Source of the DNA: Acidaminococcaceae bacterium UBA2453
GTDB lineage: Bacteria; Bacillota; Negativicutes; Acidaminococcales; Acidaminococcaceae
Assembly (NCBI GenBank): GCA_002342505.1
Contig: DDQB01000085.1
Span: 1 to 43,796, forward strand
Length of the DNA stretch: 43,796 nucleotides
Direction: 5' to 3'
Shown here: positions 16,011 through 24,023 of the stretch, piece after piece
Layout of the letters: each line of letters begins with the position of its first letter
Position numbering within the stretch: the stretch's first letter is position 1
Program-made: the position numbers and the translations under genes
Notes under the pieces: model-generated
Seen by the model: the letters and a program-made list of their open reading frames with translations, nothing else
What the model was told of the DNA's origin: nothing
Databases searched by the model: none

Positions 16011-16418
16011 ATGAAAAATATGGCGGATGCAATTGAGAGCTTTATCGTAGGACAACTGTTGGCTGCCAGCAAGAATACAGTCCTGGTGCAGCGGAATGAA
16101 CTGGCGGATCGCCTGTCGTGCGCTCCGTCCCAGATCAGTTATGTGCTGAGCACTCGGTTTACCCCGGAAAGAGGGTATCTGGTTGAATCCCGGCGCGGCA
16201 GCGGCGGTTTTATCCGCATCGTCCGCATACTCCCGGTGGAAGAGCAGGAACAGGAACCTTCTGTTGAGGAGATCTTGCAATACTGGCATTCGAACCGGAT
16301 GCTGACGGACAGGGAGTACGAACTGCTGCATTACCTCATGGGGATCATGGATGTCTCGGAACGGGACAAGCGCCGGATCTTGCGCGAAGCAGTCGACCGC
16401 ATGGTAAAGGCAGGGTAA
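16011..16418 (+). CDS. ctsR: CtsR, class III heat-shock repressor
   Basis: CtsR represses clp genes and loses DNA binding on heat. The 135-residue protein has an N-terminal winged helix (ADAIESFIV, then RNELADRLSCAPSQISYVL as the recognition region and the SRRGSGGFIRI wing) and the C-terminal dimer/McsA-responsive domain (LTDREYELLHYLM). I choose the ATG at 16011, preceded by CAGGG, because the product then begins like known CtsR proteins; the in-frame ATG at 15990 has no site. In Bacillus, mcsA and mcsB lie between ctsR and clpC; here clpC follows directly. Confidence 0.93.
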   Translation: MKNMADAIESFIVGQLLAASKNTVLVQRNELADRLSCAPSQISYVLSTRFTPERGYLVESRRGSGGFIRIVRILPVEEQEQEPSVEEILQYWHSNRMLTDREYELLHYLMGIMDVSERDKRRILREAVDRMVKAG

Positions 16419-16436
16419 TAGTGAAATAGGAATCAG

Positions 16437-16484
16437 GGAAGCGCGGACAGACGTGCAAATGAATTGATCGGCGCTTCCTTAGAT
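16437..16484 (+). terminator. Possible weak terminator or processing hairpin between ctsR and clpC
   Basis: GGAAGCGC (16437-16444) is a perfect inverted repeat of GCGCTTCC (16471-16478), with a 26-base loop and only a weak T-rich tail. It may reduce read-through or protect an mRNA end in the ctsR-clpC operon. Confidence 0.35.
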
Positions 16485-16518
16485 ACTTTTGCGTCTGAAA
16501 GACGACAGGAGGATACTG

Positions 16519-19086
16519 ATGTTATGTGAACGTTGTGGAAAAAGGGAAGCCACGGTAAACGTAGTTTGCGTGGTAAATGACAAACGGGTAAGCAAATGGC
16601 TCTGCGAATCCTGCGCCCGTGAATTTGCGGCGGAAGGCGTATTGGCGGGCCAGGGCGGAAAAGAGACCCGCAACATACTGGAAGAGATATTTAAGCCGCT
16701 GCGGAAACTGGCGGAACGGAATTACGAAGAGGAGTATGGTCAAAAGAATCACTTTTATACAGATGCGGCGGAAAAGATCCTGGCTACCGCACGGAGGGTC
16801 GCGACTCAGCGCCGACAGGAAGAGATTGGAACCGAACACATTCTGTGGGCAATGCTGCAGGAACCGTCGAGCCAGGCGGCGCATCTGCTGTTGCGCTGCG
16901 GTGTAGACAAGTACACGTTGCTGGGGGAACTGGAAACGTGGATGAGGAAAACGGTGGAAGACGCGCCGCCTGTATCGTATTCAGCAGAAGCGTCGCAAGC
17001 CATGCAGTATGCGAAATCCTTCGCTGATGCGGACGGATTGTATCTGGTAAGCTCCGGGCATGTGCTTCTGGGGCTGTTGGCTGAAGCTGGCTGCGTGGCC
17101 TCCCGTGTGCTGGGTCGGTTCAATATCAGCATGAATCGTGTGCAGGCGATGATGCACGAAGAGTTTATCGCATCCCATGTTTTGCCAGAGAATAATAAGT
17201 TCAAATCGCAGGCTAAGAAAGAGAAAGCAGAAGCGGAACTGCAGAAAGCCCTGAAACTGCTGAAGGGCTTTGGCAGAAACCTGAATGAACTGGCAGCGAA
17301 GGACAAGCTGGATCCGGTTCTGGGCAGGGAAAAGGAATTGGAACACCTGATGCGGATCCTGTGCCGCAGGACCAAAAACAACCCGGTCCTCATTGGCGAG
17401 TCAGGTGTGGGGAAGACCGCTGTGGCAGAAGGGCTTGCGCAGCGTATTGTAAATCATGAGGTTCCCGATTTTCTGGCAGATAAGATCATCTTTTCCCTGG
17501 AACTGGGATCCGTTGTGGCTGGTGCCAAGTACAGGGGAGAACTGGAAGAGCGGATGCAGAAGATCATTGAAGCCGTAAAATATTGTCCCCGCCTTATCCT
17601 CTTTATGGATGAACTGCAGATGCTGATGAACGGCGGCGACGGAAATATGAATATTGCCAACATTATCAAGCCCGCGCTGGCCAGAGGGGAACTGCACGTG
17701 ATTGGCGCTACCACGCTGGAGGATTACCGTAAGAGCGTGGAAAAGGATGCGGCGCTGGAGAGGCGTTTTCAGCCGATCCGTATTGACGCGCCGGATGCCG
17801 ATGCCGCATTGCGGATACTGAAGCATTTATGTGACCGCTATGAAAAGTATCATCATGTGCGTGTGACGGAAGAGGCGCTGGCGGCGGCGGTCAAACTGTC
17901 TGACCGGTACCTGCCGGACCGGAATCTGCCGGATAAGGCGATCGATATTCTGGATGAAGCCTGTGCATCGGTTAAACTGCACAGCAGCAGGGATTTTTCC
18001 GGTGAGATGGGTGATCCGGTAGTGGACGCGGATACGGTGCGCCAGATCATTTCCCATTGGACCAATATCCCGCTGACGCGGCTGAACGCGGCAGAATCGG
18101 GAAATCTGCTTCAGCTTGAGCATGCGCTGCATGAACGGATCGTCGGGCAGAATGCAGCCGTAAAGGCCGTGGCCCAGGCTGTGCGACGTGCCCGGGCAGG
18201 TTTGAAAGATCCGCACAGGCCTGTTGGCTCGTTTTTGTTCCTGGGGCCGACCGGCGTGGGGAAGACGGAACTGGCCAAAGCGCTGGCGGAGAACCTGTTT
18301 GGAGATGAACGGGCTCTGCTGCGGTTCGATATGAGCGAATATATGGAAAAACACACGGCGTCACGCCTTGTCGGCGCTCCTCCCGGCTATGTCGGGTATG
18401 AGGAAGGCGGACGGCTGACTTCAGCCGTTAAACACCGTCCGTATTCCATCATCCTTCTGGATGAAATCGAAAAAGCCCATCCCGATATCTTTAACCTGCT
18501 GCTGCAGATTATGGAAGATGGTCGGCTCACAGACGGGCAGGGGGTAACGGTTGATTTTCGCAACTGCGTGATTCTGATGACCAGCAACGCATGCGCCGAG
18601 CTGATGAGCGATAAACATAGCCTGGGGTTTGCGGCGACGGCCGAGGCCGGGGTCATGAGTCAGAAACAGAATGTGCTGCAGGGGATCCGGGATATTTTCC
18701 GTCCGGAATTCCTGAACCGTCTGGATGAAACCGTTGTGTTTGATCCGCTTGGCAAGAAAGAACTGGCGCAGATCGTTGACAAAATGCTGGAAGAGCTTCA
18801 AAAGCGCCTGCAGGATACCGGGATGCGGCTGCGCGTGACCCAGGCTGCCAGGGACAGACTGCTGGAAACAGGAATGGATATCCGTTACGGCGCCCGGCCG
18901 TTGCGCCGTGCCCTGCAGAAAGATATTGAGGATAAGCTGGCGGATCTGTATCTGGAGCGGACATTTACGGACGGAGATGAGATCATGATCGATGTCATCG
19001 GCGGCGACTTCAGTTTTACCCGCATGAAGGAAACCTGTGCGGAAGAAAATATGGTGCCTGTACAGGGGGAAACGAATTGTGGCTAA
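16519..19086 (+). CDS. clpC: ClpC-type AAA+ unfoldase with N-terminal zinc finger and no middle domain
   Basis: This Hsp100 unfoldase feeds proteins to ClpP. Domains of the 855-residue protein in order: a treble-clef-like zinc finger (C3, C6, C29, C32; CX2C-X22-CX2C, as in ClpE and McsA) and a double Clp_N repeat (about 80-215). AAA-1 has Walker A GESGVGKT (293-300) and Walker B LILFMDE. AAA-2 has Walker A GPTGVGKT (576-583) and Walker B IILLDE. LGF (702-704) sits where the ClpP-docking loop is expected. Between the AAA modules only about 20 residues (484-503) replace the roughly 50-residue coiled-coil middle domain of ClpC that binds MecA and McsB. The ATG at 16519 follows AGGAGG. The last eight bases overlap radA. 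Confidence 0.9.
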   Translation: MLCERCGKREATVNVVCVVNDKRVSKWLCESCAREFAAEGVLAGQGGKETRNILEEIFKPLRKLAERNYEEEYGQKNHFYTDAAEKILATARRVATQRRQEEIGTEHILWAMLQEPSSQAAHLLLRCGVDKYTLLGELETWMRKTVEDAPPVSYSAEASQAMQYAKSFADADGLYLVSSGHVLLGLLAEAGCVASRVLGRFNISMNRVQAMMHEEFIASHVLPENNKFKSQAKKEKAEAELQKALKLLKGFGRNLNELAAKDKLDPVLGREKELEHLMRILCRRTKNNPVLIGESGVGKTAVAEGLAQRIVNHEVPDFLADKIIFSLELGSVVAGAKYRGELEERMQKIIEAVKYCPRLILFMDELQMLMNGGDGNMNIANIIKPALARGELHVIGATTLEDYRKSVEKDAALERRFQPIRIDAPDADAALRILKHLCDRYEKYHHVRVTEEALAAAVKLSDRYLPDRNLPDKAIDILDEACASVKLHSSRDFSGEMGDPVVDADTVRQIISHWTNIPLTRLNAAESGNLLQLEHALHERIVGQNAAVKAVAQAVRRARAGLKDPHRPVGSFLFLGPTGVGKTELAKALAENLFGDERALLRFDMSEYMEKHTASRLVGAPPGYVGYEEGGRLTSAVKHRPYSIILLDEIEKAHPDIFNLLLQIMEDGRLTDGQGVTVDFRNCVILMTSNACAELMSDKHSLGFAATAEAGVMSQKQNVLQGIRDIFRPEFLNRLDETVVFDPLGKKELAQIVDKMLEELQKRLQDTGMRLRVTQAARDRLLETGMDIRYGARPLRRALQKDIEDKLADLYLERTFTDGDEIMIDVIGGDFSFTRMKETCAEENMVPVQGETNCG

Positions 19087-20443
19087 ATCAAAAGCTAAGA
19101 TCAGCTATGTCTGCCAGGAATGCGGCTATGTAACATCATCCTGGCTGGGGAAATGTCCGGAGTGCGGAAGCTGGAATTCGCTGGTTGAACAGATGGAAAC
19201 AAAAACCAGGGACCAGGGGTACGTTTCGTTTATAGAAAGCAGCAGGCCCAGGACCATCAGCAGCGTTTCAGCCAAACCGGTGACGCGGATGGAAACAGGC
19301 ATCCGTGAGTTTGACAGGGTGCTTGGCGGCGGCATTGTGCCCGGCAGCCTGATTCTCCTCAGCGGGGATCCCGGAATTGGGAAATCCACCATCCTGTTGG
19401 ATGTGGCTATGCGGTTTAGCCAGAAAAACATCAAAACGTTATATGTATCCGGGGAGGAGTCTGAAGAACAGACCGCCATGCGTGCAGCCCGGCTGGGCGA
19501 TTGCACCGATTCGCTTCTTATCATGACGGCTTCGGAGATCGGCGGCATTTTATTGCAGGCGAAACAGGAACAGCCATCCCTGTTGGTGGTCGATTCAATC
19601 CAGACCATGTATACCAGCGATCTGGAGACGGCGGCCGGCAGCGTGGGACAGGTTCGGGAATGTACGGCAAGGCTGCTGCGCTATGCAAAAACCACAGGAA
19701 CCGCGGTGCTGCTTATCGGGCATATGACGAAGGACGGAAACATTGCGGGACCCCGTTTGCTGGAACACATGGTGGATGCGGTGTTGCAGTTTGAGGGGGA
19801 CCGCAGTTATGCATTCCGTGTACTGCGTGCTTTAAAGAACCGTTTCGGTTCTACAGAGGAGTGCGGTATTTTTTCCATGGAGCAGGGCGGATTGGAGGAA
19901 GTGTCTAACCCGGCGGGGTTGTTTCTGGAAGAACGGGAAGCGGAAACTGTTGGCGCCGTGATCGGCGGCTGCATGGAGGGGAACCGCCCCATTATGCTGG
20001 AATTCCAGGCACTGGCGGCAAGAACGCCCTATGGTATGCCCCGTAGGACCGCAGTGGGGTTTGATTATAACAGGGTCAACATGCTGATAGCGGTGCTGGA
20101 ACGCAGGATGGGGATGGACTTTGGCACTTATGACGCGTACATCAATGTCGTAGGAGGGATCCGGGTCAGTGAACCTGCTGCGGATCTTCCGGTACTTGCG
20201 GCATTGGTATCTAGTTATCGAAACCGCCCCGTCCCCCGGGGGATGATGGTATTCGGTGAAATCGGGCTGACCGGGGAGGTCCGCCGCGTCCCGGCCATGG
20301 AACGACGGATTCTGGACGCATCCAAACTCGGGTTCCGGCGCTTTATCGTACCCTCTGCAACGCTGCGTCTGCCGGATGGATTTCAGGGAACTATCCTTAA
20401 GGTAAAAACGGTAGAAGAAGCGATTCACGCTATGTTTTCGTGA
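19079..20443 (+). CDS. radA: RadA/Sms DNA repair protein
   Basis: RadA is a RecA-like branch-migration helicase that works with RecA in recombination and transformation. The 454-residue protein has the C4 zinc finger (C12, C15, C26, C29), Walker A GDPGIGKST (96-104), the RadA-specific KNRFG motif (253-257) and a C-terminal Lon-protease-like domain. The start is GTG at 19079, eight bases after AGGGGG and overlapping the clpC stop, so translation is coupled. The disA gene that commonly follows radA in Bacillus is absent here. Confidence 0.95.
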   Translation: MAKSKAKISYVCQECGYVTSSWLGKCPECGSWNSLVEQMETKTRDQGYVSFIESSRPRTISSVSAKPVTRMETGIREFDRVLGGGIVPGSLILLSGDPGIGKSTILLDVAMRFSQKNIKTLYVSGEESEEQTAMRAARLGDCTDSLLIMTASEIGGILLQAKQEQPSLLVVDSIQTMYTSDLETAAGSVGQVRECTARLLRYAKTTGTAVLLIGHMTKDGNIAGPRLLEHMVDAVLQFEGDRSYAFRVLRALKNRFGSTEECGIFSMEQGGLEEVSNPAGLFLEEREAETVGAVIGGCMEGNRPIMLEFQALAARTPYGMPRRTAVGFDYNRVNMLIAVLERRMGMDFGTYDAYINVVGGIRVSEPAADLPVLAALVSSYRNRPVPRGMMVFGEIGLTGEVRRVPAMERRILDASKLGFRRFIVPSATLRLPDGFQGTILKVKTVEEAIHAMFS

Positions 20444-20492
20444 CAGGATTTAACGGTGTCTAAAAAATCATCAAAGAAGGTGTAAAAAGATA

Positions 20493-20521
20493 TTGACAGT
20501 ATTCCTATGCTGATATATAAT
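20493..20521 (+). promoter_or_regulatory. Upstream carD promoter (P1)
   Basis: A perfect TTGACA (20493-20498) and a perfect TATAAT (20516-20521) are 17 bases apart. Confidence 0.85.
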
Positions 20522-20529
20522 AAAAAATT

Positions 20530-20558
20530 TTGACGGGGCAAAAAAATCATGCTATAAT
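20530..20558 (+). promoter_or_regulatory. Downstream carD promoter (P2)
   Basis: TTGACG (20530-20535) and a perfect TATAAT (20553-20558) are 17 bases apart, 37 bases downstream of P1. The sequence TGTTAACAGA at 20564-20573, around the expected start point, recurs upstream of the BrxF-like gene. Confidence 0.82.
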
Positions 20559-20637
20559 ATACGTGTTAACAGACTTTTGTTTATTGAAGTTTTTGAAATT
20601 TTGATTTATTACGGGTGATCTATAGCGGAGGTGCCCC

Positions 20638-21126
20638 ATGTTCTCGGTTGGGGATAAAGTAGTATATCCGATGCACGGCGCTGCGCTGGTGGAATCGGTT
20701 GAAGAGCGGGTATACGAAGAAAAACCAACTCAATATCTCGTTCTTTCCATGCTTATTGGCAATATGAAAGTACGCATTCCTCTCTGTAACATGGAAAAGG
20801 TAGGACTGCGTCCGATTATTCCGAAAACGAAACTGAAATCCATCAAGAAGGTTTTGGAAACGGAATTTGATAACAATTATAAGAGCATAACATGGAATCG
20901 TCGATTTACGATTTATATTGATAAGATGAAGAGCGGAGATGTGATGGACTTGGCCGAGGTGATTAGTATTCTGGAAAGGCAGGATCGTCAGAAGAAATTG
21001 TCGACAGGGGAAAGGCGCCTGTTAGCTAATGCCAGGCAGATACTGGCCAGCGAGATTATGATTGTGAATAACAGCAGTCTTGATGCTGCTGAAAAATGGA
21101 TTGACAGCGCGTTGAATATAACCTGA
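20638..21126 (+). CDS. carD: CarD family RNA polymerase-binding regulator
   Basis: CarD binds the beta-lobe of RNA polymerase and stabilises open complexes, especially at rRNA-type promoters. The 162-residue protein has the N-terminal Tudor-like RNA polymerase-interaction domain (FSVGDKVVYPMHGAALVESV, then MKVRIPLCNMEKVGLRPI). The C-terminal helical DNA-binding domain includes SGDVMDLAEVISILERQD and SGERRLLANARQILASEI-like motifs. The ATG at 20638 follows GGAGGTG. Two tandem near-consensus promoters suggest high expression. Its location between radA and yacL, in the same window as rpoB, is common in Clostridia-like genomes. Confidence 0.93.
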   Translation: MFSVGDKVVYPMHGAALVESVEERVYEEKPTQYLVLSMLIGNMKVRIPLCNMEKVGLRPIIPKTKLKSIKKVLETEFDNNYKSITWNRRFTIYIDKMKSGDVMDLAEVISILERQDRQKKLSTGERRLLANARQILASEIMIVNNSSLDAAEKWIDSALNIT

Positions 21127-21197
21127 AATTAAAAGCGTACCGCGATTGGATATGGGCAGGGCGATACAGTTGATTAGGGTTTCCTTGAATAACAAAG

Positions 21198-21227
21198 ATG
21201 CCGGAATGTAAATTCTGGCATTTTTTT
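21198..21227 (+). terminator. Intrinsic terminator after carD
   Basis: ATGCCGGAAT (21198-21207) pairs with ATTCTGGCAT (21212-21221) around a four-base loop, with one G-U pair, followed by a run of seven T. Confidence 0.9.
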
Positions 21228-21346
21228 GTGAAATAATCGCCTTTGCTCTGTTATTAAATGAAAATCTGTAGTAAAATATAAAAATAAGTATGATGGGTAA
21301 ATAGTATCTGTTTCATGCTTACATTCTGAAAGAAAGGAGGAAAATC

Positions 21347-22516
21347 ATGCTACGGAGAATACTCACTATCGCTATAGCTGTCATTTTAACAGTAACCGGA
21401 CTTATTCTTATGGAGCAGCTGCTTCCGCATATTTCATTCCTGATCGGCTATAACGTGCATTCCAAAGGATTGCTGGGTTATTCGTACATTCACTGGCTCT
21501 TTGCGATTCTAAGCGTCATGTTTTTCAGCTGGATTGGCTGGGTCATTACGCCGTTCATCATTAAATACCTGCTGAAATATTCCGAGATGGTAGCGTCGGT
21601 GCTGGCCAAAGCGCCGTCTGCGGACATTATCGTGTCCCTGATCGGCGTCCTGGTAGGCCTGATTCTGGCGAATCTGATTGGAGCACCCTTTTCCCGGCTG
21701 CCTATTGTCGGTTCCTATATCCCCATTGTGCTGAGCCTGGTCCTGGCCCTAACCGGCGCCAAGGTGGCTTTGCACAAGAGCAAGGATATTCTGGGGCTGT
21801 TTTACCGCTCCCGTTCCAGAGAGAACGTTGGGGATAAAATAACTGAGAGCCGCGAAGAACCGCTGCCGGAAGACACGGTGGTAGATGTCGCGGCGATGCC
21901 TGCGGAACTGGCAGCTGGCAATAAGCTGCTGGATACCAGCGTGATCATAGACGGGCGCATCGCGGATATACTGAAGACCGGTTTCCTGGAAGGGAATCTG
22001 GTGGTCCCTCACTTTGTGCTGGATGAACTGCAGCGTCTGTCCGATTCTTCAGATAACCTGAAGCGGGCAAAAGGACGGCGCGGGCTGGACCTGATCCAGG
22101 AGATGCAGGACATGTTCCACCATGTGGTCGTGGTGAAGGATATCGAATACGATATGTTCCAGGATGTTGACAGCAAACTGATCGCGCTGGCCAGAGATAC
22201 GGGTTCGGTCATCGTCACCAATGATTTTAATCTGAACAAGGTAGCCTCCATACAGGGAATCCAGATCCTGAACATCAACGATCTGGCCAATGCCATGAAG
22301 CCGGTGGTCATTCCCGGCGAGGAGATGACGGCGTACCTGCTCCGGGAAGGAAAAGAAAACGGCCAGGCTATCGCATACCTGCAGGACGGGACTATGATCG
22401 TGGTAGAAGGCGGCCGCAAATATATCGGCAACAAGATCAAAGTGGCTGTAACGTCGGTACTGCAGACTTCGGCCGGACGTATGATCTTCGCCAAGGTAGC
22501 GAGAAATCCGATGTAA
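21347..22516 (+). CDS. yacL: YacL-type membrane PIN-TRAM domain protein
   Basis: YacL proteins are membrane-anchored PIN-domain proteins, probably nucleases, of unsettled role. The 389-residue protein has four N-terminal membrane helices (about 5-25, 48-75, 92-112, 118-142) and an acidic linker. A PIN domain starts at LLDTSVIIDGRI (acidic D196 and D202, with VLDEL and VTNDFNLNK further on), and a TRAM domain occupies about 330-389 (EGKENGQAIAYLQDGTMIVVE). The ATG at 21347 follows a perfect AAAGGAGG. A TAAAAT at 21272-21277 could be a weak -10. It leads the ispD-ispF-gltX-cysS run, as in Bacillus. Confidence 0.92.
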   Translation: MLRRILTIAIAVILTVTGLILMEQLLPHISFLIGYNVHSKGLLGYSYIHWLFAILSVMFFSWIGWVITPFIIKYLLKYSEMVASVLAKAPSADIIVSLIGVLVGLILANLIGAPFSRLPIVGSYIPIVLSLVLALTGAKVALHKSKDILGLFYRSRSRENVGDKITESREEPLPEDTVVDVAAMPAELAAGNKLLDTSVIIDGRIADILKTGFLEGNLVVPHFVLDELQRLSDSSDNLKRAKGRRGLDLIQEMQDMFHHVVVVKDIEYDMFQDVDSKLIALARDTGSVIVTNDFNLNKVASIQGIQILNINDLANAMKPVVIPGEEMTAYLLREGKENGQAIAYLQDGTMIVVEGGRKYIGNKIKVAVTSVLQTSAGRMIFAKVARNPM

Positions 22517-22630
22517 CCATTCTTTGAGGAACCGCTGGTTGTTTTGCGCCCACGGTAAGCGTACAAACGCATTTAATCAGTGTTTCCTTATATGCCAGGT
22601 TCTACTGGCCGTAAACGATATGGAGGAAAG

Positions 22631-23365
22631 ATGAAAGACTCCCTGACAGTAATTGTACCGGCAGCCGGTGTCGGCAAACGCCTGGGGCTGGGAAAAAACA
22701 AGGCTTTCGCCTGTATCGGCGGGATGCCCCTGCTGATACTGTGCATGAAGATGCTGGCAGAAACCGGTCTGGTACGGAACGCGGTTGTCGTTGTGGGAGC
22801 CGGGGAAGTTTCGGAAACAGAGGCTTTGATGAACCGGTATCAGCCGGAGCATTTCGCGACAATAGAATGGAAGGTTGCCGTCGGCGGAAAAGAACGGCAG
22901 GATTCGGTAGCCAACGGGCTGGCCCTGATGACAGATACGGAAGGCTATGTAGCCGTCCATGACGGCGCCAGGCCTTTTGCCGGCAGGGACGTTTTCCTTC
23001 GGACCTTGGAAAAGGCCAGGCAGTGCGGTTCGGCCATTGCCGCTGTTCCGGTCAAGAATACGATTAAAGTGACTGATTCGGACGGGTTTGTCGTCTCAAC
23101 ACTGGAACGGAGTTCCCTGTGTGCTGTACAGACGCCGCAGATTTTTGAGGTGAACATACTTCGCAAAGCCTATGCGTATCTGAAAGAGCATCCTTTTGCC
23201 GTAACCGATGACGCGTCACTGGCAGAAGCGGCCGGTTATCCGGTAGCGGTGGCGGAAGGCTCTTATGAAAATATCAAGGTAACGACTCCGGAAGATCTGC
23301 TGCTGGCGGAAGAGATACTGAGAAAACGCAGGGTCGGCGGGGCGGGGGAATTGCCCGGGAAATAG
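22631..23365 (+). CDS. ispD: 2-C-methyl-D-erythritol 4-phosphate cytidylyltransferase
   Basis: IspD makes CDP-methylerythritol in the MEP isoprenoid pathway. The 244-residue protein has the nucleotidyltransferase loop VPAAGVGKRLG (9-19), GGKERQDSV (85-93), HDGARPF (110-116) and VQTPQIF, all family hallmarks. The ATG at 22631 is preceded by GGAGG; in-frame upstream starts lack one. ispF follows 22 bases later, so two consecutive-branch MEP enzymes are co-expressed. The 114-base gap upstream shows no clear promoter or terminator. Confidence 0.94.
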   Translation: MKDSLTVIVPAAGVGKRLGLGKNKAFACIGGMPLLILCMKMLAETGLVRNAVVVVGAGEVSETEALMNRYQPEHFATIEWKVAVGGKERQDSVANGLALMTDTEGYVAVHDGARPFAGRDVFLRTLEKARQCGSAIAAVPVKNTIKVTDSDGFVVSTLERSSLCAVQTPQIFEVNILRKAYAYLKEHPFAVTDDASLAEAAGYPVAVAEGSYENIKVTTPEDLLLAEEILRKRRVGGAGELPGK

Positions 23366-23387
23366 ATTTGGCATAAAGGAGAAATAC

Positions 23388-23870
23388 ATGATACAATTTC
23401 GCGTAGGGACCGGATTTGACGTTCACGCGCTGGTAGAGGGCCGGCCGCTGGTTTTATGCGGCGTTGCCGTTCCCTGGGAAAAAGGGCTGTTGGGGCACAG
23501 TGATGCGGATGTGGCGCTGCATGCGCTGATGGATGCGCTGCTGGGAGCCGCTGCTCTGGGAGATATTGGCAAGCACTTTCCCGATACGGATGACCGCTAC
23601 AAAGGGGCAGACAGCCGAATGCTGTTGGAAACGGTTGTGAAACTGCTGGACGCGGAAGGATGGAAGGTCAATAATGTAGATGTGACCATCATTGCCCAGC
23701 GTCCGAAGCTGGCGCCTTTTATTCCACAGATGAAAAAAACGGTAGCGCAGGATTTGGGAGTTGATGCCGGCGCAGTCAATATAAAGGCGACTACTACGGA
23801 AAAACTGGGATTTACCGGACGGGGCGAAGGAATCGCCGCAGAAGCGATAGCCAGCCTGATAAGAAACTGA
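23388..23870 (+). CDS. ispF: 2-C-methyl-D-erythritol 2,4-cyclodiphosphate synthase
   Basis: IspF cyclises CDP-methylerythritol 2-phosphate to MEcPP with release of CMP. The 160-residue protein keeps the zinc ligands D11 and H13 in TGFDVHAL and H45 in ALHALMDAL. It also keeps the GDIGKHFPDTD loop and the C-terminal ATTTEKLGFTGRGEGIAA nucleotide-binding segment. The ATG at 23388 follows AAGGAG. It is adjacent to ispD but not fused, unlike some proteobacterial enzymes. Confidence 0.95.
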   Translation: MIQFRVGTGFDVHALVEGRPLVLCGVAVPWEKGLLGHSDADVALHALMDALLGAAALGDIGKHFPDTDDRYKGADSRMLLETVVKLLDAEGWKVNNVDVTIIAQRPKLAPFIPQMKKTVAQDLGVDAGAVNIKATTTEKLGFTGRGEGIAAEAIASLIRN

Positions 23871-24023
23871 AACCGGAAATCTGTAAAGAGAATACAGGAA
23901 CAGAAGAAAGTGTTGGCAGGCGTTTATACCAATGAACCGGCGCTTCCATACATGAAGTGGATTGTTGGCATATATTGAATAAAAACAATAATAATAAACT
24001 ATCAAAATTTTGGAGGGATCTTA

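Noticed and set aside
22517..22630. Terminator between yacL and ispD
   Set aside because: A small AACC-GCT-GGTT hairpin is present, but only four base pairs and a poor T run; not supported as a terminator.
23871..24023. T-box leader upstream of gltX
   Set aside because: No T-box core sequence or following terminator could be found; the gap is simply AT-rich.
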